A stretch of DNA of 64,000 nt from Klenkia marina (GCF_900101025.1 NZ_FMUH01000003.1:62001-126000), one strand, 5' to 3'; counted from the stretch's first letter, positions 37,585 through 47,587 are shown. Program-made: numbers and translations. Notes: generated by a model from the letters alone, not told the origin.

Positions 37585-40185
37585 GTGCGGGTGCAGCGAC
37601 GGCGGGTACCGCAGCGGTGGTCCTGGACCGACCTGCGGCTGGTCCCGCCCGCGCTGGGGCTGTGGGCCACCACGCTGCTCGTGCCGTGGCTGCCCCCGCT
37701 GGGGGCGGCGGCCCTCGCCGTGCTGTGCGCGGCTGTCGGGTGGGGACTGACGCGCGGCCGACCCGGCACGGTCCTCAGGGTCGTGGTGGCCGTGCTGGCC
37801 GGGGTGTCGGTGGCCGCGGCTGCCGGCGCGGTGCGCTCGGCGGAGCGGGGCGGGTCACCGCTGGTCGAGCTCGCCGACCGGGGCAGCACGGTCACCGTCG
37901 TGATGACCGTGGACGAGGACCCGCGAGTGCTCCCCGGCGGCCTGGGTCCGGCCCGGGTGCTCGTCGCCGGCACGGTGACGGCCCTCGAGGGCGCCGACGT
38001 GCGCGGGGTCCCCGTGCTCCTGTTCGGCCCGGCCGAGGAGTGGGCCGGCTCACTGCCCGGCACGACGGTGACCGTGCGGGCGACCGTGCGGCCGGCCGAA
38101 CGGGGCGACGACGTCGTCGCGGTGCTCAGCGCCCGCGGGCCGCCGACGACGGTGCAGGGTGCCGGGGCGGCCCAGGAGGTCGCCGGTGACCTGCGGGCAG
38201 GTCTCGTGGCCTCGGCGCAGAGGGTGCTGCCGGACGACCCCGCGGGGCTGCTGCCCGGTCTCGTCGTCGGGGACACGTCGGCCATGCAGCCGGGCGTGAC
38301 CGCCGACTTCCGGCGTGCTGGGCTGGGTCACCTCACCGCGGTGTCGGGCGCCAACGTGGCGATCGTGCTGGCACTGCTGCTGTGGCCGCTCCGCCGCCGG
38401 GCGGTCGACCGGCGCTGGCAGGCGCTGGCCGGGCTCGTCGGGCTGGTCGGGTTCGTGCTGCTGGCCCGCCCGAGCCCGAGCGTCGTGCGGGCCGCGGCGA
38501 TGGGCGCGGTGACGTTGCTGGCCCTGGCGTCCGGGCGGTCGAGGGTCGCCGTCCCCGCCCTGGCCGCCTCGGTGTGCGTCCTGCTGCTGGTCGACCCGGC
38601 ACTGGCCGCGGACGGCGGCTTCGCGCTCTCGGTGGCGGCGACGGCGGGCATCGTGCTGCTGGCGCCCGGCTGGTCGCGGTCGTGGCGCAGGTCGGGGCTC
38701 CCCGGCCCGCTCGCGGATGCCCTCGCGGTCAGCGCGGCGGCCGGGCTCGTGACCGCCCCGTTGGTGGCGGGGCTCTCGGGACTGGTCAGCGTCGTGTCGC
38801 TGCCGGCGAACCTGCTGGCCGCACCGGCGGTCGCACCGGCGACCGTGCTGGGGCTGCTGGCCGTGCTCGCCGGTCCGGTCAGCCCCGGCCTGACCGACGC
38901 CCTGGTCTGGACGGCGGGCTGGCCCACGCGCTGGCTGGTGCTCGTGGCCGACCGCGCCGCGGCGGTGCCCGACGGGGCCGGGGGCTGGCCCGCCGGGGCC
39001 TGGGGAGCCCTCCTGCTGGCCGGTGCCCTGCTGGTCGGCAGCGCCGTGCTGGTGCGCTGGCCGCGGGCCCGTCCGGTGGCGCTGGCGGCGGCGGTCGGGG
39101 TCCTGGTGGTGGGGTGGCCGGCCCGGCAGGCGACCGATGGGTGGCCCGCTGCTGACACGGTGGTGGTCGCCTGCGACGTGGGTCAGGGGGACGCGCTGGT
39201 GCTGCCGGTCGGCGGGGGCGCCGGCGTGCTCGTCGACGCGGGGCCGGATCCCGAGCTGGTCGACGGGTGCCTCCGCCGGCTCGGCATCGAACGGCTGCCG
39301 CTCGTGCTCCTCTCCCACCTGGACGCCGACCACGTCACGGGCCTGTCCGGTGCGCTGGAGGGCCGGCAGGTCGGGCAGGTGGCCACCGGCGTCCTGGCCC
39401 CGACCGAGGACCGGCTCCCAGCCGTCGCCGCAGTGGTGTCGGCCGCCGGTGCCGACTTCGTGGTGCTCGCGGCCGGGGCGGTGGCGACCGTGGGGTCGGC
39501 GACGGTGGAGGTGCTGGCCCCCGACCCTGCGGCCGCCCGGCCCGGGGTCGACGCCAACGCGCTCTCGATGGTGGCGCGGGTGACGCAGCGGGGCGTCCGG
39601 GTGCTGCTCACCGGCGACCTCGGGGCCGACGCCGAAGGCGGCTTGCTGGCCGCCGGCGTCGACCTGACCGCCGAGGTGCTCAAGGTCCCCCACCACGGGA
39701 GCGGGGACGCCGACCCCGACTTCCTCGCCGCCACCGGGGCCCGGGTCGCGCTGGTCTCGGTGGGGGCCGACAACACGTACGGGCACCCGGCGGCCCGGCT
39801 GCTGGACTGGCTGGCCCACGACGGCGTCCAGGTGCACCGCACCGACCTCGAGGGCGACGTCGCGGTGGTGGGGGAGACCGGTGACTGGGGCGTGCTGGCC
39901 CGTGGGGTGGACGACGTCCAGCGCGCCGTGGCCGGACCGCCTTCCCGGCCGGAGGTGGTCGGCCCCGGCCAGCGGAGCCACCGGGGACGTCGGAGGTGCG
40001 TGACACGATGGCCGGGTGCCGCAGTCCGCCTCCCCGCCACCCCCGCTGTCCCGCCTGCGGCTGGTCGTCGGCGAGGAGGAGCTGCTGCGCGCGCGGGCCG
40101 TGTCGGAGGTGCGGGCCGCGGTCCGCCGGCTCGACCCCGACGCCGAGGAGCACGAGCTGGCCGCGGCCGGGCTGGCCCTGGGTGA
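37585..40185 (+). CDS. comEC: ComEC/Rec2 DNA-uptake channel with MBL domain
   Basis: 866 residues. An N-terminal membrane region and OB-like domain lead to the Competence domain (LGHLTAVSGANVAIVLALLL near residue 250) with many helices. The C-terminal metallo-beta-lactamase-like domain has DVGQGDALVLP, LLSHLDADHVTGL and VPHHGSG. It conducts one DNA strand across the membrane. The domain ends near residue 775; the last stretch is Arg/Gly-rich and overlaps holA by 170 nt, so the real C-terminus may be irregular. Confidence 0.93.
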   Translation: MRVQRRRVPQRWSWTDLRLVPPALGLWATTLLVPWLPPLGAAALAVLCAAVGWGLTRGRPGTVLRVVVAVLAGVSVAAAAGAVRSAERGGSPLVELADRGSTVTVVMTVDEDPRVLPGGLGPARVLVAGTVTALEGADVRGVPVLLFGPAEEWAGSLPGTTVTVRATVRPAERGDDVVAVLSARGPPTTVQGAGAAQEVAGDLRAGLVASAQRVLPDDPAGLLPGLVVGDTSAMQPGVTADFRRAGLGHLTAVSGANVAIVLALLLWPLRRRAVDRRWQALAGLVGLVGFVLLARPSPSVVRAAAMGAVTLLALASGRSRVAVPALAASVCVLLLVDPALAADGGFALSVAATAGIVLLAPGWSRSWRRSGLPGPLADALAVSAAAGLVTAPLVAGLSGLVSVVSLPANLLAAPAVAPATVLGLLAVLAGPVSPGLTDALVWTAGWPTRWLVLVADRAAAVPDGAGGWPAGAWGALLLAGALLVGSAVLVRWPRARPVALAAAVGVLVVGWPARQATDGWPAADTVVVACDVGQGDALVLPVGGGAGVLVDAGPDPELVDGCLRRLGIERLPLVLLSHLDADHVTGLSGALEGRQVGQVATGVLAPTEDRLPAVAAVVSAAGADFVVLAAGAVATVGSATVEVLAPDPAAARPGVDANALSMVARVTQRGVRVLLTGDLGADAEGGLLAAGVDLTAEVLKVPHHGSGDADPDFLAATGARVALVSVGADNTYGHPAARLLDWLAHDGVQVHRTDLEGDVAVVGETGDWGVLARGVDDVQRAVAGPPSRPEVVGPGQRSHRGRRRCVTRWPGAAVRLPATPAVPPAAGRRRGGAAARAGRVGGAGRGPPARPRRRGARAGRGRAGPG

Positions 40186-41020
40186 CCTGGCCGAGGCGCT
40201 GTCGCCCTCGCTGTTCGGGGGCCACCGGCTCGTCGTCGTCACCGGCGTCCACGAGGCCGCCGGGGCGCTGGCCGACACCCTGGTGGCCTACGCGAAGGAC
40301 CCCGACCCCGAGCTGACCCTGGTGCTGGTGCACGCCGGGGGCAAGCGCAACGAGGCTCTGCTGAAGGCGTTCCGGCAGGCCGGCGCCGCCGAGGACGAGT
40401 GCCCCAAGCTGACCAACGCCGGAGAGCGCATGACCTTCGTGCGCAACGAGGTGCGCCGGGCCGGCGGGCGGATCACCCCCGACGCGGCCACCGCGCTGCT
40501 CGAGGCGGTCGGCAACGACCTGCGCTCGCTGTCGGCCGCGGCCAGTCAGCTGGTGTCGGACTTCGGCGGGTCGATCGACGCCGACGCGGTGGCCCGCTTC
40601 CACCGGGGGCAGGCCGAGGTCAGCGGCTTCACCGTCGCCGAGCGGGTGCTGGTCGGCGACCACGCGGGGTCGGTGGAGATGCTCCGTTGGGCGCTGGACC
40701 GCGGGGTGCCGCACGTGCTGCTCGCCGATGCCATCGCCGACGGTGTGCGCACCGCGGCCCGGGTCGCCTCGCTGGGCACGTCGAACATCGGCGACCTGGC
40801 CCGGCAGCTCAAGCTGCCGCCGTGGAAGGTGAAGAAGGCCCAGGCCCAGGCCCGCGGGTGGAGCATCCCTGCCCTGCAGCAGGCCATCGGGGTGGCCGCC
40901 GAGCTGAACGCCGACGTCAAGGGTGTGGCGGCCAGCGCGGACTACGCCCTGGAGCGCGCTGTGCGGCGCATCGTGGAGCTGCGCCAGACCTCGGGCGCCG
41001 GCCGCGGCACCCGGCGCTGA
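40016..41020 (+). CDS. holA: DNA polymerase III subunit delta
   Basis: Clamp-loader delta subunit. The N-terminal region RLRLVVGEEELLRARAVSEV and the central LLEAVGNDLRSLSAAASQLV are family landmarks, with a C-terminal collar domain to residue 334. GTG 40016 gives the normal N-terminus and lies 6 nt after CACGAT, a degenerate -10. It overlaps the open end of comEC by 170 nt in another frame, far more than the 4-nt couplings elsewhere here. Confidence 0.93.
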   Translation: MPQSASPPPPLSRLRLVVGEEELLRARAVSEVRAAVRRLDPDAEEHELAAAGLALGDLAEALSPSLFGGHRLVVVTGVHEAAGALADTLVAYAKDPDPELTLVLVHAGGKRNEALLKAFRQAGAAEDECPKLTNAGERMTFVRNEVRRAGGRITPDAATALLEAVGNDLRSLSAAASQLVSDFGGSIDADAVARFHRGQAEVSGFTVAERVLVGDHAGSVEMLRWALDRGVPHVLLADAIADGVRTAARVASLGTSNIGDLARQLKLPPWKVKKAQAQARGWSIPALQQAIGVAAELNADVKGVAASADYALERAVRRIVELRQTSGAGRGTRR

Positions 41021-41043
41021 TCGCCTGCGAGACCCAGGAACGC

Positions 41044-41080
41044 GACGAGCCCCCGTCCCCGGCGGGGGAGGGGGCTCGTC
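41044..41080. terminator. Bidirectional terminator between holA and rpsT
   Basis: GACGAGCCCC (41044-41053) pairs with GGGGCTCGTC (41071-41080), with further pairing inside. It lies 23 nt after the holA stop and 16 nt after the convergent rpsT stop. Confidence 0.85.
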
Positions 41081-41095
41081 GGAGCAGCCGGCGGC

Positions 41096-41356
41096 TCAGA
41101 GAGCGGCGGCCTGCTTGGCCAGCGACGACTTGCGGTTCGCGGCCTGGTTCTTGTGGATGACGCCCTTGCTGGCGGCCTTGTCCAGCAGCTTGCTGGCGGC
41201 GCGCAGGGTGGTGTCGGCAGCGTCCTTGTCCCCGGCCGCGGCGGCGGCGTGGAAACGCCGGACCGAGGTCTTCAGGGCGGACTTGACGGCGACGTTGCGC
41301 TGACGCGCCTTCTCGTTGGTCTTGATCCGCTTGATCTGGGACTTGATGTTCGCCAC
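41096..41356 (-). CDS. rpsT: 30S ribosomal protein bS20
   Basis: 86 residues, exactly family length: [20 protein letters not shown] at the N-terminus and [19 protein letters not shown] at the C-terminus. GTG 41356 follows AGAGG by 7 nt. It is convergent with holA and divergent from lepA, the standard actinobacterial order. Confidence 0.97.
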   Translation of the reverse strand: MANIKSQIKRIKTNEKARQRNVAVKSALKTSVRRFHAAAAAGDKDAADTTLRAASKLLDKAASKGVIHKNQAANRKSSLAKQAAAL

Positions 41357-41585
41357 GCGTGAGCCTCTGGGTCTTCTCGGGGAAAGTCTCTGCTGTCTCG
41401 TCCACGGCGCACAGGCGCAGCGCGGACCGGTTCGCCAGGCTACCAGCCCGCCGGACCGCTGCCCAGCGTGGCCGGGGCCACCCCCGCGGAGGGCGGCGCG
41501 GGGACCGGTTCCACGGCGGTGCACCGCGTCGGCGTCCCGGCGGTGCACCACGCCGCCGTCCCGGCGTGGGACGATGGGCAGCACT

Positions 41586-43424
41586 GTGACTGCACCCGCC
41601 CGCACCGACCCGACCCGCATCCGGAACTTCTGCATCATCGCCCACATCGACCACGGCAAGTCGACGTTGGCCGATCGGATGCTCGAGGTGACCGGCATCG
41701 TCGAGGGGCGCAACATGCGCGCCCAGTACCTCGACCGCATGGACATCGAGCGCGAGCGCGGCATCACCATCAAGAGCCAGAACGTGCGGCTGCCCTGGAC
41801 CCCGCGCTCGGGCGAGCACGCCGGCACCGAGTACGTGCTGGACATGATCGACACCCCGGGCCACGTCGACTTCACCTACGAGGTGTCCCGGTCGCTGGCC
41901 GCCTGCGAGGGTGCGGTGCTGCTGGTCGACGCCGCGCAGGGCATCGAGGCGCAGACGCTGGCCAACCTGTACCTGGCGATCGAGAACGACCTGACGATCA
42001 TCCCGGTGCTCAACAAGATCGACCTGCCGGCGGCCCAGCCCGAGAAGTTCGCGGCCGAGATCGCGCACATCATCGGCTGCGACCCCGACGACGTGCTGCG
42101 GGTCAGCGGCAAGACCGGCGAGGGCGTGCCCGAGCTGCTGGACATGATCGTGGAGAAGATCCCGGCCCCGACCGGCGACGCCGACGGCCCCGCCCGGGCG
42201 CTGATCTTCGACTCGGTCTACGACATCTACCGCGGTGTCATCACCTACGTCCGCGTCGTCGACGGCCGCATCTCCGGCCGCGAGCGGATCAAGATGATGA
42301 GCAACAACGTCACCCACGAGCTCCTCGAGATCGGCGTCATCTCACCCGAGCCCAAGCCGGTCGAGAGCCTGGGCGTCGGCGAGGTCGGCTACTTCATCAC
42401 CGGGGTGAAGGACGTCCGGCAGTCCCGGGTCGGCGACACCGTCACGCTGCAGCACCGCCCGGCGGCCGAGTCGCTGGGCGGCTACCGCGACCCCAACCCG
42501 ATGGTCTACTCCGGGCTGTACCCCATCGACGGCAGCGAGTACCAGCTGCTGCGCGAGGCGCTGGACAAGCTGCTGCTCAACGACGCCGCGCTGGTCTACG
42601 AGCCCGAGACCTCGGCCGCCCTGGGCTTCGGGTTCCGGGTCGGCTTCCTGGGCCTGCTGCACCTGGAGATCGTGCGCGAGCGGCTCGAGCGCGAGAGCGG
42701 CCTGAGCCTGATCTCCACCGCGCCCAACGTGGTCTACCGGGTGGTGATGGAGGACGGCAGCGAGCACGTCGTCACCAACCCCAGCGACTGGCCGCACGGC
42801 AAGATGTCCACGATCTACGAGCCGATCGTCAACGCCACGGTCATCGCCCCCAGCGACTACACCGGCACCATCATGGAGCTCTGCCAGGGCCGCCGCGGAT
42901 CGCTGACCGGCATGGACTACCTGTCGGAGTCCCGCGTCGAGCTGCGCTACACGCTGCCCCTGGGCGAGATCATCTTCGACTTCTTCGACGCGCTGAAGTC
43001 CCGCACCCGCGGGTACGCCAGCCTGGACTACGCCGAGGCCGGCGAGCAGGAGGCCGACCTGGTCAAGGTCGACATCCTGCTGCAGGGCGAGGCCGTCGAC
43101 GCCTTCTCCTCGATCGTGCACAAGGACAAGGCCTACGGCTACGGCGTGATGATGGCCGGCAAGCTGCGCGAGCTCATCCCGCGCCAGCAGTTCGAGGTGC
43201 CGATCCAGGCCGCCGTCGGCGCCCGGGTCATCGCCCGCGAGACCGTGCGCGCGATCCGCAAGGACGTCCTGGCCAAGTGCTACGGCGGTGACATCTCGCG
43301 CAAGCGCAAGCTGCTGGAGAAGCAGAAGGAGGGCAAGAAGCGGATGAAAATGGTCGGCCGCGTCGAGGTCCCCCAGGAGGCCTTCGTGGCTGCGCTCTCC
43401 AACGCCGAGCCCACCAAGAAGTGA
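41586..43424 (+). CDS. lepA: Elongation factor 4 (LepA)
   Basis: Translational GTPase that back-translocates or remodels stalled ribosomes. G1 is AHIDHGKST, the effector region RERGITIK, G3 DTPGHVD and G4 NKIDLP; the LepA-specific C-terminal domain includes [10 protein letters not shown] and [29 protein letters not shown]. 612 residues from GTG 41586; ATG 41574 in frame would add four residues and cannot be excluded. Its stop overlaps the MOSC gene (GTGA). Confidence 0.96.
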   Translation: MTAPARTDPTRIRNFCIIAHIDHGKSTLADRMLEVTGIVEGRNMRAQYLDRMDIERERGITIKSQNVRLPWTPRSGEHAGTEYVLDMIDTPGHVDFTYEVSRSLAACEGAVLLVDAAQGIEAQTLANLYLAIENDLTIIPVLNKIDLPAAQPEKFAAEIAHIIGCDPDDVLRVSGKTGEGVPELLDMIVEKIPAPTGDADGPARALIFDSVYDIYRGVITYVRVVDGRISGRERIKMMSNNVTHELLEIGVISPEPKPVESLGVGEVGYFITGVKDVRQSRVGDTVTLQHRPAAESLGGYRDPNPMVYSGLYPIDGSEYQLLREALDKLLLNDAALVYEPETSAALGFGFRVGFLGLLHLEIVRERLERESGLSLISTAPNVVYRVVMEDGSEHVVTNPSDWPHGKMSTIYEPIVNATVIAPSDYTGTIMELCQGRRGSLTGMDYLSESRVELRYTLPLGEIIFDFFDALKSRTRGYASLDYAEAGEQEADLVKVDILLQGEAVDAFSSIVHKDKAYGYGVMMAGKLRELIPRQQFEVPIQAAVGARVIARETVRAIRKDVLAKCYGGDISRKRKLLEKQKEGKKRMKMVGRVEVPQEAFVAALSNAEPTKK

Positions 43425-44068
43425 CCGGCCGGGTCGAGGCCGTCTGCGTCTCGGGCGACGACCTGCTCCCGCTGCCGGGCAAGCGGCCCTCGACCACCGG
43501 CATCCGCAAGCGGCCGGTCGCGGGCCGGGTGGCGGTGCTCGACGAGACGCTCGACGGCGACCGCCAGGTCAACCGCAGGCACCACGGCGGCGAGGGCCAG
43601 GCGGTCTACGCCTACGCCGCCGAGGACGCCGCCTGGTGGGCGGCCGAGCTCGGCCGCGACCTGCCGGCCGGGTCGTTCGGGGAGAACCTGCGGACGACGG
43701 GGCTCGACCTCACCGGCGCCGTGCTGGGGTCCCGGTGGGCGATCGGCAGCGCCCGGTTCGAGGTCACCGCGCCGCGCATCCCGTGCGCCAACTTCGCCCG
43801 CTTCTGGGACGTCCCGGACCTGGTCAAGCGGTTCACCGCGCACGGGGCCAGCGGCGCCTACCTGCGGGTGCTGCAGACCGGCGACGTCGGGGCCGGCGAC
43901 GCCGTCGAGGTCGTGCACGTCCCCGACCACGGGGTGACCACCGGGCTGCTCTTCCGCGCGCTGACCACGCAGAAGTCCCGGCTGGTCGAGGTCGAGCCGG
44001 CACTGGACGTCGTACCGCACAAGGACCGCGACAAGCTCGCCCGGCGCATCGCGGCGCTGGTCGGCTGA
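43421..44068 (+). CDS. MOSC-domain protein
   Basis: 215 residues, YiiM-like layout: [13 protein letters not shown], a [19 protein letters not shown] strand region, then [13 protein letters not shown], and the MOSC cysteine in [15 protein letters not shown] domains handle sulfur on molybdenum cofactor or related adducts; YiiM-like members deal with hydroxylated base analogues. The GTG overlaps the lepA stop. Substrate unknown. Confidence 0.88.
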   Translation: MTGRVEAVCVSGDDLLPLPGKRPSTTGIRKRPVAGRVAVLDETLDGDRQVNRRHHGGEGQAVYAYAAEDAAWWAAELGRDLPAGSFGENLRTTGLDLTGAVLGSRWAIGSARFEVTAPRIPCANFARFWDVPDLVKRFTAHGASGAYLRVLQTGDVGAGDAVEVVHVPDHGVTTGLLFRALTTQKSRLVEVEPALDVVPHKDRDKLARRIAALVG

Positions 44069-44130
44069 ACCGTCGCACCCCCGCGCTACTGTCCGCGCGG
44101 GCCTCACGGGGAGTCCCGCGAGGAGGCGAC

Positions 44131-44832
44131 ATGCGACGGCGTTCGACGGCGGCCGCGCTGCTGACCGTGCTGGCCGCGGCCCTGGCGCTGTCCGGGTGCG
44201 GGGGCAGCAGCTCCGACGAGTCGGCCGGCGACCTGCTGGCCCGGGCGAAGTCCGTGCTCGACGACGCGAGCAGCGCCCACTTCGAGCTCACCAGCGACGG
44301 TGCCCCGCCGACCGGCAACGCCCTGCTCGGCGGCGAGGGCGACATCGCCCGGCCGGCGTCGTTCGACGGCACGCTGCAGGTGCGGGCCCTGGGCAGCGCG
44401 ATCGACGCGGAGGTCATCTCGGTCGACGGCACGGTCTACGCCCAGCTCCCGTTCGCCAGCGGGTACAGCGTCGTCGACCCGGCCACCATCGGGGTGGGCG
44501 ACCCGGGTGCGCTGCTCGACCCCGAGACCGGCATCAGCCAGCTGCTCACCGCCACGCAGTCGCCCGAGCTCGGCGACGAGTCCCGGGTCGACGGCGAGGT
44601 GGTCCGCGAGGTCAGCGGCACCCTGCCCGGTCAGCTGGTGGCCGACCTGCTCACCAGCGAGGACCCCGCGCAGGACGTCTCCGCGGTGTTCTCGGTCGCC
44701 ACCGACAGCGGTGAGCTGCGCCAGGTGCAGCTCACCGGACCGTTCTTCTCCGCCGACGACACGGGCAGCTACACGATCGTGCTGTCGGACTTCGGGGCCG
44801 ATGTCTCCATCATCGCACCGCCCACCGGCTGA
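44131..44832 (+). CDS. LprG/LppX-family lipoprotein
   Basis: 233-residue lipoprotein with a lipobox LALSGC ending at Cys23, then a Gly/Ser linker and an LppX_LprAFG-like domain (LLARAKSVLDDASSAHFELTSDG, then repeated amphipathic strands). In M. tuberculosis LprG binds triacylated lipids and works with the MFS exporter P55. Here an MFS gene follows with a 32-nt overlap, reproducing that operon. ATG 44131 is preceded by GAGGAGG. Confidence 0.85.
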   Translation: MRRRSTAAALLTVLAAALALSGCGGSSSDESAGDLLARAKSVLDDASSAHFELTSDGAPPTGNALLGGEGDIARPASFDGTLQVRALGSAIDAEVISVDGTVYAQLPFASGYSVVDPATIGVGDPGALLDPETGISQLLTATQSPELGDESRVDGEVVREVSGTLPGQLVADLLTSEDPAQDVSAVFSVATDSGELRQVQLTGPFFSADDTGSYTIVLSDFGADVSIIAPPTG

Positions 44833-46522
44833 GGTCGCGGCTCCGGGGCGGGCCGCCGTCGTCCTGGCGACGCTGGCGGTGCTGGTCTCGGCGGCCGACA
44901 CCTACGTCGTCGTGCTGGCCCTGCCCGACATCCTCACCGGGGTCGGCGTGGGGCTCGACCAGCTGCAGGAGGCCACCCCGATCATCGGGGGCTTCCTGCT
45001 CGGCTACACCGCCACGTTGCCGCTGCTGGGCAGGTTGGCCGACCTGCGGGGCCGGCTGCCGGTGCTGGTCGGTTGCCTGCTGCTGTTCGCCCTGGGCTCC
45101 CTGCTGACTGCCACCGCCGTGGCGCTCGGCCCCGCGGTGCTCGGTCGGGGCCTGCAGGGGATCGGCGCCGGCGGGCTCGTGCCGGCGACGCTGGCCCTCG
45201 TGGCCGACCGGTGGCCGCCCGAGCGCCGGGCCGTGCCGCTCGGGGTCGTCGGGGCCGTGCAGGAGGCCGGCGCGGTGCTCGGGCCGCTGGCCGGGGCGGC
45301 CGTGCTGGCGGTGTCGGACTGGCGGGCGATCTTCTGGCTGAACCTGGTGCTGGGCGTCGGCCTGGCGGTCGCGCTGCGGCTCACCGGCCCGCGGCGGGCG
45401 GGCCGCGACGTCGTCGGGGTCGTGTGCGCGGTGGTGGCCGCGACGGCGCTGGCACTGCAGCTCGCCGAACCCGACGCGCTGGCCACCGACGTGACGCTCG
45501 GGTTGGCCTGGGTGCCCCTGGCCGGGCCGGCCTGGAGCACCCCGTTGGTGCTGGTCGCCGTCCTGGGCGCCCTGGGTGTGCTGGTCCGCTCGGCGACCGC
45601 CGCGCACCCGGTGCTGCCGCTGCGCGGGCTGCCGGCGCTGGCTCGCGAGGTCGACGTCCTCGGGGCGGTGCTGGTCGTGGTGGCGCTGGGCAGCCTGGTG
45701 TGGGCCTTCGCCGCGGCCGACCCGGCCAGGCAGGTGGTCGCGCACGGCCCGGTGCTGCTGCCGCTGGCTGCGGTCGCCGCCGTGGCGTTCGTGCTGCACG
45801 AGCGCCGCACCGCCGAGCCGCTGCTGCCGCTGACCGAGCTGCGGCCGGTCGCCGCGTGGGGCGCGCTGCTGGTGAACGTGCTCGTCGGCGTGGCCCTCGT
45901 CGCCGCGCTGGTCGACGTCCCGCTGTTCGCCCGGGCCACCACCGAGACCGATCAGCTGGGTGCCGCCCTCGTGCTGGTGGAGTTGCTGGTCGCCGTCCCG
46001 GTGGGGGCGGTGGCCGGGGGGTGGCTCTGCCGCCGGGTGCCGCCCCGCTCGATCGCCGGTGCCGGGATGGCGCTGGCCGCGCTCGCGTTCGTCGCCATGA
46101 CCCGCTGGGACGCCTCGTCGCTGGACAGCTGGACCTCCACCGCCGCGCTGCTGGCCGCCGGGCTGGGGTTCGGGTTGGCGGTCGCCCCGGTCACCGTCGT
46201 GCTGCTCGGGGTGACGCCGTCGCGGGTGCACGGCAGCGCGAGCGCACTGGTCGTGGTCGCCCGCACGGTGGGCATGCTGGTGGGGCTCTCGCTGCTCACC
46301 GCGATCGCGCTGCGCCGGTTCACCGCGGTGGTGCGCGAGATCCCTAGCCCGCTGGTCAGCTGCCCCACCAGCCCGACCGACTGCCCGGTCTACGACCAGG
46401 CGGTCGACGCCGCCGTGCTGACGCAGCTGCACACCGTCTTCACCGGCGCCGCCGTGGCAGCCGCGCTGGCCGCGATCACCGCCGTCGTCCTGCTCCGCGT
46501 CCCCGCACCCGCGCGGCACTGA
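44801..46522 (+). CDS. MFS transporter (DHA2, P55-like)
   Basis: 573 residues with about 14 membrane helices and MFS motif A as GRLADLRGRLPVLVG near residues 78-92, and motif C-like GAVQEAGAVLGPLAGA. The pairing with an LprG-like lipoprotein suggests lipid or drug export like Rv1410c. ATG 44801 lies inside the lipoprotein gene (32-nt overlap). It is convergent with the oxidoreductase gene and separated from it by a long hairpin. Confidence 0.88.
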   Translation: MSPSSHRPPAEVAAPGRAAVVLATLAVLVSAADTYVVVLALPDILTGVGVGLDQLQEATPIIGGFLLGYTATLPLLGRLADLRGRLPVLVGCLLLFALGSLLTATAVALGPAVLGRGLQGIGAGGLVPATLALVADRWPPERRAVPLGVVGAVQEAGAVLGPLAGAAVLAVSDWRAIFWLNLVLGVGLAVALRLTGPRRAGRDVVGVVCAVVAATALALQLAEPDALATDVTLGLAWVPLAGPAWSTPLVLVAVLGALGVLVRSATAAHPVLPLRGLPALAREVDVLGAVLVVVALGSLVWAFAAADPARQVVAHGPVLLPLAAVAAVAFVLHERRTAEPLLPLTELRPVAAWGALLVNVLVGVALVAALVDVPLFARATTETDQLGAALVLVELLVAVPVGAVAGGWLCRRVPPRSIAGAGMALAALAFVAMTRWDASSLDSWTSTAALLAAGLGFGLAVAPVTVVLLGVTPSRVHGSASALVVVARTVGMLVGLSLLTAIALRRFTAVVREIPSPLVSCPTSPTDCPVYDQAVDAAVLTQLHTVFTGAAVAAALAAITAVVLLRVPAPARH

Positions 46523-46523
46523 T

Positions 46524-46596
46524 CAGCTGGGTCCACCGGGGTCCGTCCTGGTCCATCGGCGTCGGCTATCCAGGACGGTCCTGGTGGACCCAGCTG
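46524..46596. terminator. Very long hairpin between convergent genes
   Basis: CAGCTGGGTCCACC (46524-46537) pairs perfectly with GGTGGACCCAGCTG (46583-46596); with wobble pairs and one bulge the stem extends about 13 bp inward to GTCCTGG/CCAGGAC. It separates the MFS gene from the convergent oxidoreductase. Far longer than a normal terminator here, so a palindromic repeat element is also possible. Confidence 0.75.
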
Positions 46597-46618
46597 CTCC
46601 ATGCCGGGGGCCGCCGGC

Positions 46619-47587
46619 TCAGACGGTGAAGACGATCTTGCCGTTGGTGCGGCCCTCGAGCATGCGCTCGAAGCCCTCGCGGGCGTCGGCCAGCGGCAGC
46701 TCGACGTCGATCTGCGGGCGCAGGCCGGTGGTCGCGCACAGCTGCACGAGCTGCTCGAGCTCGGCCCGGGTGCCCATGGTCGAGCCCTCGACCCGCAGCT
46801 GGGTGAAGAAGACCCGGTTGAGCTCGGCCGAGGGGTCGAAACCGGTGGTCGCGCCCGAGGTGACGATGACCCCGCCGGGCTTGAGCGACTTCACGCTGTG
46901 CGACCAGGTGGCCTTGCCGACGGTCTCCATGACGGCGTCGACCCGCTCGGGCAGCCGGGCGCCGGTCTCGAAGGCCTGGTCAGCGCCGAGGGCGAGCGCG
47001 GCGGCCCGCTTCTGCTCGCTGCGCCCGGTCACCCACATGCGGTAGCCGGCGACCCGGCCCAGCGCGATCAGCGCGGTGGCGACGCCGCCGGAGGCGCCCT
47101 GCACCAGCACGGTCTGCCCCGGCTGCAGCCCGGCCTTGGTGAACAGCATCCGGTAGGCGGTGAGCCACGCGGTGGGCAGGCACGCGGCCTCGGCGAAGGA
47201 CAGGTCGGCGGGCTTGGGCAGCACGTTGCGCGCCGGCACCAGCACCTGCTCGGCCAGCGTCCCCTGGTGCAGCTCCGACAGCAGCGAGCGCTTGGGGTCC
47301 AGCGTCTCGTCGCCCGACCACCCCGGGGTGCCGGTGATGACCGCGTGCACCAGCACCTCGTTGCCGTCGGCGTCCAGACCGGCGGCGTCGCAGCCCAGCG
47401 TCATCGGCATGCGCTCCGCGGGCAGGCCCACGCCGCGCAGGCTGAACAGGTCGTGGTGGTTCAGCGACGCCGCCTTCACGTCGACGGTCACCCACCCGTC
47501 ACGGGCCTCGGGGGCCGGGCGGTCGCCGACCTCCAGCACGGACAGCGGGTCGTCGGCGGACGGTGTCGAGACGAAGGCAGCCAGCAT
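46619..47587 (-). CDS. Zinc-type alcohol dehydrogenase/quinone oxidoreductase family
   Basis: 322 residues of the MDR superfamily. GroES-like N-domain (VTVDVKAASLNHHDLFSLRGVG), then a Rossmann domain with VLVQGASGGVATALIALGR. The catalytic zinc ligands of true alcohol dehydrogenases are not evident, suggesting a quinone- or enoyl-reductase-like member using NADPH. ATG 47587 is 8 nt after TAACCT on the minus strand. Substrate unknown. Confidence 0.88.
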   Translation of the reverse strand: MLAAFVSTPSADDPLSVLEVGDRPAPEARDGWVTVDVKAASLNHHDLFSLRGVGLPAERMPMTLGCDAAGLDADGNEVLVHAVITGTPGWSGDETLDPKRSLLSELHQGTLAEQVLVPARNVLPKPADLSFAEAACLPTAWLTAYRMLFTKAGLQPGQTVLVQGASGGVATALIALGRVAGYRMWVTGRSEQKRAAALALGADQAFETGARLPERVDAVMETVGKATWSHSVKSLKPGGVIVTSGATTGFDPSAELNRVFFTQLRVEGSTMGTRAELEQLVQLCATTGLRPQIDVELPLADAREGFERMLEGRTNGKIVFTV

